Assembly: GCA_020310875.1 (NCBI GenBank)
Contig: CM035420.1
Coordinates: 188,639,880-188,703,879 of the forward strand
Direction: 5' to 3'
Length of the DNA: 64,000 bases
DNA from: Ceratopteris richardii
Taxonomy: Eukaryota > Streptophyta > Polypodiopsida > Polypodiales > Pteridaceae
In this document: positions 11,734 through 23,800 of the stretch, one piece after another
Position numbering within the stretch: position 1 is the first letter of the stretch
How the letters are laid out: every line of letters begins with the position of its first letter
Notes under the pieces: generated by a model
The model's input: the letters and a program-made list of their open reading frames with translations, nothing else
Told to the model about the DNA's origin: nothing
Databases searched by the model: none
Translations under genes and position numbers: made by a program

Positions 11734-12799
11734 TGTTGGTGCAAATGTACAAGCCTTCACATTTGGCTTAGCATGGAAGACTATATGTGGAAGCATTTGA
11801 TAACTCATGTGAACCATAGCTTGTAATTGTTTGATCATTTACCATTGTAAAAGGTTTATACCTTGAGAGAATCTTGTAAAAGCCAAAATCTTGTGGATTT
11901 AGGAAGAACAATAGCTACGCTTTTCAATGGAAGAATAAATCCTAAATTAGTCGAGTCACTTTTTTAGATGGAGCCAATTTTGAATTCAAAATTCAAACTT
12001 GGAAGAACAACTTATAAAAAGGGCTTGTAAAAACTTGCAACTTTGTGTGGCTCATTGAGAGCTCTTCCCTTGATCATTTGTAGGATTTGAGTACCTTACA
12101 CCATAGCCTACTCATTCCACCATCATTGAGCATCATTACAATGTCAATGATCTTGTATAATCATGTGTTATAATACATATAGTTCATTGATCATCTCTAT
12201 CTACTTCTCTGCTATGATTACTCAGAACAGTGAGCTGTCTCTGGTTATATCTCAGTGAGTTCTCAACCATTTTGCACGATCTATAGATTTTTGGAACCAG
12301 CTTCAAGTCTATGTTCTACTGGCAAAATCTCAAAGCATTTGGTTCAGCGGTCTAGGAGAAATCGTCGTCAAAGTGCTCATTGGTCATCTACTAGTTAGTC
12401 CCTAAAAAATCAGGGGTAAGCTTTGGATTGTTGAACTTCTTTCTTAGTGCATAGTTCATCATTTTAGATGATTCCACTTGCAATCATTAGCTATCTAAGC
12501 TAATGAAATTTCTTCAAAAGGAGTTTCATCAATTGTTACTATACTGTGAGCACTGAGCAAAAGAACCAATAGGTGTGTGGACTAAAATAGCAAGTTTTGT
12601 GACACTAGCTATTCATGAAGTAGTCTCTTTTGATTCTATTGTTTCAAGCATCAACTCCAAAGTGCATAGGTACTTTCTTGGTGTCATTTGCAAGCTAATG
12701 GGCCTACTATCAAACTTTGAAGTGAGTTAGGGCAGGTACAAAGCAGGTTTTAGTAGTACCACCTCAATTCCTAGAGGTACCCATCCATCTCCTCCAACA
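11734..12799 (+). repeat. 5' LTR of copia CA
   Basis: Begins TGTTGGTGCAAATGT and ends CTCCAACA, 1066 bp, with the primer site one base after it. A TATA-like TTATAAAAAGGG lies near 12010. There is no partner LTR in the window, so its age cannot be estimated. Confidence 0.8.
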
Positions 12800-12800
12800 G

Positions 12801-12812
12801 TGGTATTAGAGC
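12801..12812 (+). other. Primer binding site of copia CA (initiator tRNA-Met)
   Basis: TGGTATTAGAGC, one mismatch from the complement of the plant initiator tRNA-Met 3' end (TGGTATCAGAGC), the usual copia primer site. One base separates it from the LTR. Confidence 0.85.
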
Positions 12813-12825
12813 AAGTTGAGGTAAA

Positions 12826-14350
12826 ATGGGAGATGGTTTCCCTTCTTTCATTGATAAATTGGATAGGAATAATTATGGAGCATGGTCCTTGAGGATGAAG
12901 ACCTATCTACAAGGAAGGAGTCTCTATGGATACATATCAAGAGATGAGGAGATGCCCATATTCAGAAGCAAAAGTCAACCTACAAGAGAGGAGCTAGAAA
13001 GACTCAACTCATGGTGTGCCAAAGATGCTTTAGCCAGGTCATATCTCCTTAACTCTATTTGTGACTTCCTTCTTCCTCATATTAGGAATTGCAAAACTTT
13101 CCAAGAGACTTGGGATACTCTATCTTCATATTTTTCTTACAATACAAATCAATTGTGGATGGAATTAACTACTCAAAGGAAGCAACCTAAGCAGAATGTT
13201 TCAGAGTATGTGGCTAAAGTAAAAGATGTAGTTGATCAATTTGAAAGCATAGGAGAGGAAATTGAAGAGGAGCAAATAGTGAGACAAATAATCAATGGCA
13301 TCAAGGTAGATGATAAGTGGGAATCTTTCACAACTGCTATGGACCTTTACATGGACATGCAAATCCTTGATCTTACCACTCTCATTGGACAACTCTTTAC
13401 CCATGAAGCCAAGCTCAACAAAAATGGTGAACCGTCAAGATGTAACAATTCTTCTGCCCTCTATACAGATAAAGGAAAGTCTAAGGATAAAGGAAAGAGC
13501 AAGAAAGTTGAAGATGAAGGTACTACTTCTCAAGCTAACTATGCAGGGAGAGGTAGGAATTCAAGAGGAAGGGGCAAAGGAGGTAAGCAAGGTAGGGGGA
13601 GACTTTTCAACTCTTCCCCATGCAACATATGTGGAGTGTCTAATCACATAATAGATGAGTGCTATAGGAACTTCAAGAACCACAGAGGAAGAGGATTTCA
13701 AAGAGGTGGATACTCACAATCAAGAGGAAGATTCAATCATAATCAAGGATACAACCATGGCTACAACAACAAATACAACAACAATTATCAAGGAGGATAC
13801 AAATCAAGAAAAGACTTCAACAACTATACAGAGGATCAAGAGGATTCTCTTCTCATTATGAACATGACTTCAAAACAAGGTATGAATGATGAGCACCTCT
13901 TCTATATTGACTCAGGTAGTTCAAACCATGTAGCATGCCATGTAGCTCTCCTTTTTTATCTTGAAGAGCCCAAAGGAAAGCACCAAGTGCAGACAGATGA
14001 TGATATCAAGCATTCAGTTATTAAGGTAGGGAATGTCAAAACTTTTGATGGGAATATGAATATGTTGAGAAAATTTCTTTATGTACCTACTATCACAAAG
14101 AATTTGATGAGTGTTGGGCAGATAGTGGAAAAGGTTTTGCAGGTTAGGCTCAATAAATTTGGAGCCTTTGTGGAGGACCTCCAACATGGATTCAAAAGAA
14201 TTGCCAAGGGAGATAAAACAGGTAGATTGTTTACATTTGAGCTTGAGGACACTAGAAACATTTCACTTTATAATTATAAGGATAAAACTTTGTCTGAATT
14301 AGAGATATGGCACAAAAGATTAGGGCACATTGGTGAGAGAACATTGAAGT
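12826..14350 (+). CDS. gag: Gag-protease portion of copia CA
   Basis: The start ATG at 12826 follows the primer site by 13 bases and opens with MGDGFPSFIDKLDRNNYGAW, typical of copia gag (UBN2 type; 'L..NY..W'). About 508 residues are read. Residues about 1-190 form the helical gag body. Residues about 200-350 are low-complexity, first Lys/Asp/Gly-rich and then RGRG and RGG repeats. A zinc knuckle CNICGVSNHIIDEC sits at about residues 266-279. An Asn/Tyr/Gly-rich segment follows (YNHGYNNKYNNNYQGGY). A copia protease with DSGSSNHV starts near residue 360, and the pre-integrase motif closes the block. In copia the polyprotein continues into integrase, reverse transcriptase and RNase H. Confidence 0.85.
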
Positions 14351-16184
14351 AGATATGTAGAGATCAATGTCTACTTGGGATACCTAATGTATCCAAGAAA
14401 CACATGATCGATAAATGTGGTGCATGTCAGTTTGGTAAATCACACAAGTTACCCTTTACAAGGAAAGGCTATATGCATGAGGATTATTTGGAACTTGTCC
14501 ACACATATGTGTGGGGGCCAAACAAGGATCCTTCAATTCAGGCTCAAGGTATTATGTGTCATTCATTGATGATTTTAGTAGGTGGACTATTCTTTGTATT
14601 TCATGAAACATAAGGATGAAGTGTTCAGTTGTTTCAAGAAGTATCTTGCACTTGTGGAAAATCAAACAAGAAAAAGCGTAAAGAGGATAAGGTCAGATGG
14701 AGGAGATGAGTACTTCTCTAATGAATTTGATGCATTTTTGCAAGACAGAGGTATCAAAAGGGAGATCACTACTAGATACACTCCTGAGCAAAATGGAGTA
14801 GAGAGGAGGAACAGATTGATTGTGGAAGCAACTAGATCAATGTTAAATGAAAAAAATTTGCCTAATTGTGGGTAGAGAGTGTTTCTACTGCCACTTATCT
14901 TATTAACAGGTTACCCTCTAAATCCCTTGATGGGATGATCCCCTATGAGGCATGGCATGGAAAAGCATCTTCGTAGGGTATGATATAAATAAGAAAAGAT
15001 ATAGGTCTTATAATCCATCCAACAAAGGATTTATGGTCACTAGAGATGTTATGTTTGATGAGAACGACTCTTGGTTTGAAAGTGAATCCAAGAAGGTCAA
15101 ATTGCCATATGACTTGGAAGAAGAATTTCCACACCGCACAAAGGAGGAGCCAAGCACAATTGAAGACGTCAAATCAGATGATGAGGACACCTTCAACTTG
15201 GAGGAATTTAAAGCATGGAAATCAAAAGGCAAGGTCAATATGAAGAGGTTAGAGGACATATCTAAATCATCCAACCAAGCCTTAAGGAGATCACAAAGAG
15301 AGAGTAAGCATTCTATTTATCTTGCTAAGGACTCATCACTTGAAGAACCCTCTTCATATGAAAAAGCAAGTACCAAAGCACAATGGAAGGAGGCTATAGA
15401 TGAAGAAATAGAAGCACTCCAAGAGAATGACTCTTGGGAGATAGTACCCAAGAAAGCATTAATGAAGGTAATTGGTTCTAGGTGGATTTACAAAATCAAA
15501 AGGAACTCAGATGGATCCATAAACATGTATAAAGCTAGACTTGTGGCTAAGGGTTTTGCACAAACCCAATGACTAGATTATGAAGAAAAAATTTCACCTG
15601 TGGCTAAGATGCCAACCATCAGAGTATTGGTAAGTGTAGCTCCATCTAGAAATTGGAATATGTATCAAGTAGATGTAAAAAATGCCTTTCTCAATGGGTG
15701 GATTTGAGAGGAGGTTTACATGGCTCAACCTCCTAGCTATGAAGACCCAAACAAGGTAAATCATGTATGCAAATTGAAGAAAGCTCTTTATGGTTTGAAG
15801 CAGGCACCTAGGGCATGGAATCATAGGTTAACAACCTATCTTCAAGACCAATGATTCATGATGAGCAAGGTAGATTCTTCTCTGTTTGTTAAGAGGAGTA
15901 ATTCAAAAATGATATATCTATGTGTATATGTGGATGACATCATTCTTATAGGTAGTGATGCCAATGGCATCAAACAAATAAAAAACCAGTTGCTGTAGGA
16001 GTTTAAGATCAGTGACCTAGGGTTTCTCAAATATTTTGTTGGACTTGAGTTAGTATACACAAACTCTGGAATTTACATCACTCAAAGGAAATATGTGCAG
16101 GACATGTTGAAGAAGTTCCACTTGGAGAATGCAAAGATAGCTAGCACCCCTATGGAGGTAAATCACAAATTAAGTGCTTGGGTA

Positions 16185-16569
16185 TGAAGCATGAGAAGAA
16201 GGAGCACAATGTGCGCTTCAACAATGATCCAAATCTCGACTAGAATCACCTCTAATTGTAGCACAAAGGTCTGAATCTGTGACTTTCCTCATGTATTTTT
16301 ATATAGAAATTTGAATTCAAACTTGGTGGGATTTCACCTAAAAGTTCCTCCATCATAGGAGAATCTCATCTAATTGACTTCTCCTACTTTAATTCCATGA
16401 TTTGCACCTAATGAGGTTGTGTGATTCTCTTCTCCCTTTTACTTTTGGAGATTTCACTTTTCTACTTTTACAAGAGATAGTTTTTTTGACATCTCTCATT
16501 GAGAGTACAAAGAATGTCATTGAATAAATGATTTAATCAATCACTAGGCTTGACAAAAATGCACCAACA
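16185..16569 (-). repeat. LTR of copia CB with adjacent polypurine tract
   Basis: On the minus strand it begins TGTTGGTGCATTTTTG and ends CATGCTTCA, about 385 bp. The complement of 16570-16582 (CTTGAGGGGGAGT) is the polypurine tract directly upstream. It shares its first eight or so bases with the CA LTR but is much shorter, so the two belong to different subfamilies. Confidence 0.75.
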
Positions 16570-17945
16570 ACTCCCCCTCAAGCCTAGCATGCTTGAGTTT
16601 AATTCCTCTTAGATTTCCATCAATCCAATCATGCCTTTGAATCTATTTAGCTTGACACCATCCAATGGCTTAGTCAACATAGCTGCACATTGAAAATTAG
16701 TAGATACCTAGGACAATTGAATGTCCTTGCTCAATAATTTTTCTCTTACATAATGATAGTGGACTTCAATATTCTTGGTTCTAGCATGGTAAACAGGATT
16801 AGCTTTTAAGCGAAGTGAACTAGTATTATCACCAAAGATGTGAGTAGTTGAGGTATGTAATCCCAACTCTGAGTATAAACACTTCAACCACATTGCTTCT
16901 TGTGTTGCATTGGCCAATCCTCTATATTTAGCTTTAGTAGATGATAGATCAACAATTGGTTGCTTCTTTCAAGACCATGAGATTAAATTTGAACCTGCAA
17001 AAGACAAATATCCAGATGTACTCTTCCTATCATCCTTACATCTAGCCCAATCTGAATCTGAGTAGAGTTTGAGATCAATTTCTGAGGTGAAAGGGTAAAA
17101 AAGATCTTCATTAGCTGTGCCTTTCAAGTATTTGAGCACTCTCTTGGCTGCTTCCATATGTGGCTTCCTTAGTTTATGCATGAATTGATTGAGTATGCTA
17201 ACACTATAGCATATGTTCACCCTTCTGAGAGTTGCATAGTTCAAGCTTCCTACCAAGCTTTGATAGCTTGTGATGTCCTCAATGAATTCTCCTTCATAAG
17301 CACTTAGCTTATGGTTCATCTCCATGGGTACACTTAGTGTTTTCCATTTTGAATTTAGAAAGCATGTCAAGTACATACTTCCTTTGAGTGATGTTGAGAG
17401 GTCCAAGATCACTGATCTTGAATTCATCCTTCATTCCAACCTTTACCTGCTTGATTCCATTGATGTCATTCCCTGTAATTATTATATCATCAACATATAA
17501 AAAGAGATATATAAGTTCTGATCCATTCCCTTTTATCAATAAAGATGTATCTTCTTTGCTAGCCTTTAAACCTTGATCTTGTAAACAGGTTACCAACCTG
17601 TGATTCCAAGCTCTTGGAGCTTGTTTCAATCCATACAGAGCCTTCTTTAATATGCACACATAATGTGCATCTTCATAACCAGGTGGTTGTGCCATATACA
17701 CTTCTTCTGAAATCCATCCATTTAAAAATGTATTTTTTTACATCTAGTTGATAGAGCCTCCAATTCCTAGATGCAGCAATGCTAACAAGTATTCTAATGG
17801 TAGGCATTTTAGCTACAATTGAGAAGGTCTCTTCATAGTCTATCCCATGGGTTTGAGCAAACCCTTTGGCTACTAACCTTGCCTTATGTCTATTGATACT
17901 ACCATCTAGATTCTTCTTAACTTTACATATCCACCTTGATCCAAT
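16185..17945 (-). mobile_element. CB: Ty1/copia 3' fragment, reverse transcriptase to LTR (minus strand)
   Basis: On the minus strand it starts near 17945 within reverse transcriptase ([13 protein letters not shown]-like, then [16 protein letters not shown] and YVDDIIITGND at about 17490-17640). RNase H follows (GDNTSSLRLKANPVYHARTKNIE, about 16750-16850), then a polypurine tract and an LTR at 16185-16569. Its CA-like reverse transcriptase (MEMNHKLSAY here, MEVNHKLSAW in CA) shows that the two are relatives. The 5' half is missing. Broken, a few breaks in the part kept. Confidence 0.88.
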
Positions 17946-17999
17946 TTATTACATTATCTTGATGGTATTCATTATACATATCAAATTTATGAATCATGT

Positions 18000-19400
18000 C
18001 ATCATGATAACTCGTTGATCACCTTTTCTTTTGAGCTCTATAATCCTTCATGCAAATGGAGTTTTAATTGCCATGCCATCAAGTTCAGAAGGAGAATAAG
18101 TAGCATTATCATAGACATTTGAGACAATACAAGGCCCAAACCAATATTTTTCCATCTTTCCCATGGAAAGATATTGAGTATCAAAATTAGCACCATAAAA
18201 AAGAAACCCTCAGGATGATTTTTAGCTTTCTCAAGTTGGGCAATTTGTAAAGTAATAAAATATTCTCTTGACAATCCTTCTTCCCCTTGGAATAATGGAC
18301 CATGTGAGAATATATTTTTACTTTGTATAATTTTAAATGGCATGCCATCAAGCAAAAGGAAGCATACAAGGCCATTCACTTACTCGACCTTCAAAAGATT
18401 CTACCAATGTTTTTTTTATCGAGCGAAGTCCACACTCACCTTTTCCATTCCCTTCGGGATTTTTTTCCATAGTGAGGGCAAGATTCATTCTAGTGAAGAG
18501 AAAACTCAGGAACTTCATTGGATTTAAGCTTTCCCTTATGTATAGTAATTTTTTTAATACATCCAAAGCGACATACAACATCTTCCAAAAGAAATCATCA
18601 AATAGTGCTTGGACTTTTGGTCCTCAATGCTCTTCCTTCCACTTCTTTTCATAGATCTTCCTATGCAAAAATGATGTATCACATATTCCATATTCTTGAG
18701 TGCATGGTCACCTGGTCGACTATCCATTTATAATGTGAAAAGAGGATATAAATGATGCAAAATATACTAATGGGAATCAATAAAATAATCGTTGGCATGT
18801 TGGACAAGTTTCGACATAGGAAGCTACATCTTTGTTGATGCCTTTCCATTAGGAGTGCTCCTTAATCTCCATATAAGTAGCCCAAATTCCTCTATAACCA
18901 ACCCGTTTAGAATCATGAAATTCTTAGATTATCTTAAATTGATCCTTTTGTTTGCAAAACAATTGTTGAGGTAAATATTTTGCTTTGTCTACTTCCAAAG
19001 ATGACCTTGATGCAAGAAGTAATTATGTGCCTTCTTTCTAGTCCTTTTGAATTGGTGATCATTCCATCCTTTTTGTACGGTCATGGTTTGCAAATATTTA
19101 CCAGTAGCCAAAAAGTCACCATCATAATGCTCTTCAATAGAGACCTCAAAGGAATATACTACATGAGCATGAGTAGAATGAATATGAGATTACAAAGCAT
19201 AAAATTTAGATCCTTCATCACCATAATGAGAAATCATATGCATCTTATCATCATATAAAGCTCATGATCTATCACAACTTTATTTCGTCGTGCAATATGC
19301 ACAAATTATGGGTTGATAGTTTTGATATAATATATCCACGAAAGCATGAAGATATCTATAGTAGAGCAATTTCAAATAATCCCAAATAGGGAAAATACAT
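18000..19400 (-). mobile_element. Decayed Ty3/gypsy integrase remnant of a second family
   Basis: Minus-strand reading finds scattered gypsy integrase signatures in order: a zinc-module end (YVETCPTCQ-like, near 18810), a core segment with NGKGECGLRSIKKTL (near 18460), and a C-terminal 'GPCIVSNVYDNATYSPSELDG' type chromodomain-neighbour segment near 18090-18160. The sequence does not match the large family in this window. Badly broken with many breaks; it looks old. The upstream limit near 19400 is uncertain. Confidence 0.55.
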
Positions 19401-20330
19401 ATGTGCCAGTCCAATATTCTTTGTGACATTTCAAATTTCTAACTATACCCTATAGTCCATGCTTGGTATGCGGATATCTCTATTGTTGCATATTTACCTC
19501 TGCTCCAAAAGGAATGGAATATCCTTTTCCTTCTTGGCCATTCTCCTAGCTTATTTCCCATTTGATACCTACAGGGCTTGTATCAATGGTGATGAAAGTA
19601 GGCTTAACATTTAAATAATCAACCTTATGAAGTGTTGATGTCTCTAAGAATTCCTTCCTCAATATCTTTTCAGATTTCACATGGACTTCTTTCCATTGAA
19701 CTCGTTTCCCCTTTCATAGAAGTTGGACTTCTTTCCATTGAGCTCGTTTCCCCTTTCATAGAAGTTGATATAATGGATCTGCAATATGAGCAAAGTGTGG
19801 AATCTATACTACATAAAAAACACATGTTTAAAGGAATCATCTTACTTCTACAATATAAGTGAAAATCTCTTTCATATGCTTGATGGATTCCACCTTCTTT
19901 GGACATTGTTTTCCTCCTTGCGATCCACATCAATTCTCTACAATCAATACTTCTTTAACACCAAAAAAGTTGACTTCCTTCCATAAAGAGTGAGATGAAC
20001 TTTCTCTAGTTTTTTTTTGTAAAAAAGAAATTTCGGCAATAACCTACTCTCCCAAAATCTAATTAATAGAAATAACAATTGTACAAGTGAATTGGCCGAG
20101 CACCCATGCAATCCCCCGAATCCCACAAAGTAGGGGTTGCTTAAAACTTGCTAGAAAACATTGCAAAGAAGGTTCAGAACCATTTTTTCCCCCTCATGGG
20201 GGACCCATATGCTTCGAATCTTCTTGTTCTCAAGGAGAAACACTCTATGATGTCTAAAAGGAAAAGGGCTTCTTGCAATTGGAAATTCTTTTGCCTAAAA
20301 GGAAAAGAGATTTTTCGGTTGACCATTCTT
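19400..20330. other. Unassigned AT-rich sequence
   Basis: No coding region is supported. It may be further decayed parts of the gypsy remnant on its left. The only clear structure is a 39-bp tandem duplication, listed separately. Confidence 0.4.
19680..19767. repeat. Two tandem units of about 39 bp
   Basis: CTTTCCATTGAACTCGTTTC followed by CCCTTTCATAGAAGTTGGACTT is repeated immediately with one base changed (GAGCTC for GAACTC). The two units are almost identical, so the duplication is recent relative to the surrounding decay. Confidence 0.8.
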
Positions 20331-20834
20331 TAGAAGGGCTACCAAAGTTTGCATCACACCTGTCTTTTGAGATCTTCTAGAGGGTTTCACCTCTTATAGC
20401 ATTCCACATTGTTGTGGAACAACCAATCACTTCACCCAATAATGCTTGTTTCTAGTTGATTTATCCTTATAGCAACATGATTCTCCCAAGGGCCTACCAT
20501 ATTGACATTGGTTTGGGGCAAGAAAATAAGAGGTGTCCCAAGTCCTCATTGCCATGAAGGCATTGTTTACACCATGGAGAGGCTCCAAAAACTTTGTTAG
20601 CTTTTACATTGATACATATTCCGTGGTGGAGGATTTCCCACATAAGGACTGATATTTTAACCTTGATGAGGGAATGCCAAAGGGATATGAGCTTGAAATC
20701 CCACCTAAAACTTGACCAATCAAGACACCTTCTTCTATTAAGCAATACATGAAAGTCCACATTCTTCTTAAATCTCCAAATTTTATCAAGACTACTGCCG
20801 TTGTGCCATCTAAGACCCTGTTGCTGCATTTCTA
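20330..20834 (-). mobile_element. LINE (non-LTR retrotransposon) 3' fragment with zf-RVT domain
   Basis: The minus strand encodes a zf-RVT-like zinc-binding domain, the module found C-terminal to plant LINE reverse transcriptases. It has WRFKKNVDFHVLLNRRRCLDW, then VLMWEILHHGICINVKANK, then CKQCLHGNEDLGHLLFSCP with the C-x2-C ... H-x5-C spacing. Its best open stretch is 20494-20829. Downstream, to about 20330, are decayed pieces such as HNNVECYKR. The reverse transcriptase and endonuclease are absent. The fragment abuts the 3' ORF of gypsy copy E2 at about 20834. No poly-A tail is evident. Confidence 0.7.
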
Positions 20835-23800
20835 AAGGTTTTGAGTACTGCTTGCATCATATCCAAAATTTTAAGCATCATTTGGGCCGCCACATCTATC
20901 ATGGGCTTCAGTCGAGGCATCCAATGTTGAATTGTGGCCATCATGTATGCTATCGATGGTGGTCCCTGCGGTGGCGCTATGTACGGATAATTGAGCCACT
21001 CCTTACATTGAGCATTATTCTGTACCTTTATGTTGAATGCTTTCCATGATCTGCATCGTGGAACGGGGCCATATCATGGATTGTAAAGTAGATGTAAAGG
21101 CGCATTGTTCCATGTGCACAACGTTTCAGGATATGTCTCGAGAAGTTTCTGTCACCATGTCGATTGACGGATTTTGCCTTTCTGCACCTCTGGAGGAAGG
21201 TCTTTGGGTTGAAACTGGGTAGCGAAGGAAGGAATCTTACCCATGACTCTCTATATTTCTGCATTATAATCGGCCAGAATAACATAGTAAGGCCTATATT
21301 GGAGCTCTGATGAGAGGATAAGGCATCTAGATGACAAGTTCTTGAAGTAATCAGATTGTAACATAGTTTCTTCTATGACCCTCATGGTCTGATTTTGCAC
21401 TACTGTGCGCTCTTCATGAGAACTCCCCATTTGTTCCACTTGTCGTAGCCATGGGGATCATGGTGCTTCAAAAGTATCCTGACCTTCTTCCGTTTGTTGT
21501 CCCCCTGGGAAGGGTTGCGGATCATATTCCTTGTCAAACGTTTGTTCCACTGGAATGAAGACTGTCTCTTCATCTGTGGGTGCCTCAGGGGGGATGGTGG
21601 TCTTTCGTATTGTAGTAGACATGCCTGCAACTCTGTGACTTGTTTTTGGAGATCTTGTAGGGCCTCGGAGTCAGTGACAAATGAAGTGGTTGAGGTGGTG
21701 GCTTGGAGACTTGCTGTCATTTCTTTTTGTCTTTTCTGCTTCAATTGACCCAGTTCTTCTGATAACTGTTCATGTGCATCAAGTAAAGTGGCATAGTCCT
21801 CAAGAATGAATTTGATGCTCTCAGGGGTCACTACTTGAAACTTGGAGGGACTAATGGGTGCTCCGGGTGTGCTTTCAATGGCTGCCTCTAAGTTTTCCTG
21901 GTTCTGTTGTTGGAGACGTCTATTTTCCTCGTGTGTTGTTGCAAGGTGTCGTTTGAGCAGGGCCATATTGCACTGGAGTTTGGAATTTCTTTCCAATTGT
22001 ATTTGCAAATGGCTTTGCAACCCTTGGATCGCTTCCTGATCTACGTTCTGAAATTGTGTCTCCAATATGCCGTGAGCCTCTTGTAAGGTTTGAAATTGAG
22101 TTTGGAGGCTAGCTTTGTCCTCTTCTAGTGTGTCGAGGCATTGTTGTAATGCTTCAGAGTGTTCTTGTAGCCTTTGGTTATGTGCCTGTGGTTGATCGTA
22201 TTTTGTCCTTAATCGTGACATACATGCAATCATGGTGTCAAATGCATTGCCTATGGATGAAGGTGTGGTTTGTACAATGGAAGATGCAAGGGGAGGGAAT
22301 TGGGGAATGGGAAGTGTGAATGTTGTGCCTACAAGAGATGTGTGTGAGGCTGAAACTGGTGGAGGGGGAATGGGAGAAGGTGGGAGTGTGGGGGGAGGTG
22401 GAGGTGCCATCGATGGTGAAATGTCCATACCCTCAGGGGTGGATGTGAGTGTAGTGTCTACCATGTATACTGGAATGGTAGGTGGTGTGTGTGTGTGAGA
22501 ATGGTGAATAAGTGTGGTGTGGATGTTGGGAAGGGGCTCGACGGGAGGGGTTGGGAGGTGGCTTGAACATTCTACAAAAGTAGTCCTGGGTGGGTTGCAG
22601 GACTCGTGGTATGGGGGGGTGGGAAGTGAGAAACCGGAGGCGGGAAGGCCATGAAAGGTGGCATGGTGGCAGGGAAACCAAAGAATATGGATCTAGCATC
22701 AGGATGGCCTATGGCCGAGGGCATGGGGGATGGTTGTCCTATGGCCGGCTCTATGAAGGACTCTGTTATGACGGTGGTGGTATTATATAGAGGGTTTTCA
22801 AAGGAGGAAAACAAAGTGGAACTGGAGGTGGGACTACGGAAAATAAAGGGTTGTTGTGTGGGTTGGGTAGTTGAGGTGATATTTACAGCTTCTGTTCGAG
22901 GAGGTGATGGTGGGGGGTCGGTGGTAGCGGTTCAGTTGATTCATTTTGGGTGCCTTGGAGCTCTTGGCTAGAGGTTATCGCTATTTGGGAGGTTGTCTCA
23001 ATGGGTTCGGATGTAATAATAGGTCTTTCCCCCGTAGTAATGGGAATCTGGATGTTTTTACTAGACCGTTGTCGTGTTTGGAATCTTCGTGGGTCATATT
23101 GAACAGGAGGCCTCTAGATCGCTGATCGGACTGCTTCCACTACCCCATACATTTCTGCCACCAATAATAGGCCTTCGCTATATTCAGAATCAATGCCAGC
23201 TTCTTCCAATAGCTGAGCCATGAGCACCCTGCTGCTCTGTTCGATGAGTAGTTGTTGCGACCTCACTCGTTCCATGATTTGATACAACCATCAAAGTTCT
23301 GCTGTATATGCTGGGGTTCTTGTGGTTTCTTTTGCTTCTGCTTCTTCTCCTTCCTCTTCTTCTACCTCTAAGTGTTCTAGTTGTTGAGATAAAGTTCTCT
23401 ATTGATCATCATCCCAATGTACATGGCGGCCTTCTGTGGATTTCCTTCGTCTTTGGGAAGAGCTGCCCTGTTCTTTAGTGTCTGAAAAGAACTCTACATT
23501 AGATAGTTGTGTATTCTACAAGAATGATTCAAAATCGAAGGTACTCATCCCTTCAACATCTCCAGTCGCAAGAAATTCAAATTCAAGAGGGACAGGAGGA
23601 GCCGATGGGGCAGCTTGTGATGTGCCTTCAGACCCAGATCTAGGTATGCGAATGGTAAAGGGAGGCACGGTGGCAACCCCTCGTGGTGAAACTTCCGGAG
23701 TCGTGAGAACTTCTTGTGTCTGGACACAAGGAATTGAGCCCCTCATGCGCTTGGATTGATGTGTGACCATTTTGAGTCTTTTAAAAATTTATAACTGTGA

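Larger units (their letters stand above)
11734..16184 (+). mobile_element. CA: Ty1/copia element, 5' LTR to reverse transcriptase
   Basis: The 5' LTR is 11734-12799 and the primer site 12801-12812. Gag begins at ATG 12826 and includes an RG-rich tail and a CCHC zinc knuckle near 13620-13670. Then come the aspartic protease (YIDSGSSNHVA, about 13900), the gag-pre-integrase motif (IWHKRLGHIGERTLK, about 14310), integrase zinc residues (KCGACQFGKSH, about 14415) and the integrase core (SDGGDEYF ... TPEQNGVERRN, 14690-14820). The reverse transcriptase starts near 15370 ([25 protein letters not shown]) and carries YVDDI near 15930. It stops at 16184, where an opposed copia LTR begins; RNase H and the 3' LTR are missing. 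Broken, with several breaks, mostly in the pol half. Confidence 0.92.

Noticed and set aside
18038-18379. A host gene on the minus strand
   Set aside because: Short fragments match gypsy integrase tail signatures in order, so a decayed retroelement explains it better.
22128-22971. Plus-strand ORFs rich in Gly, Val and Met
   Set aside because: Antisense shadows of the Pro/Ser/Thr-rich part of the E2 ORF3.
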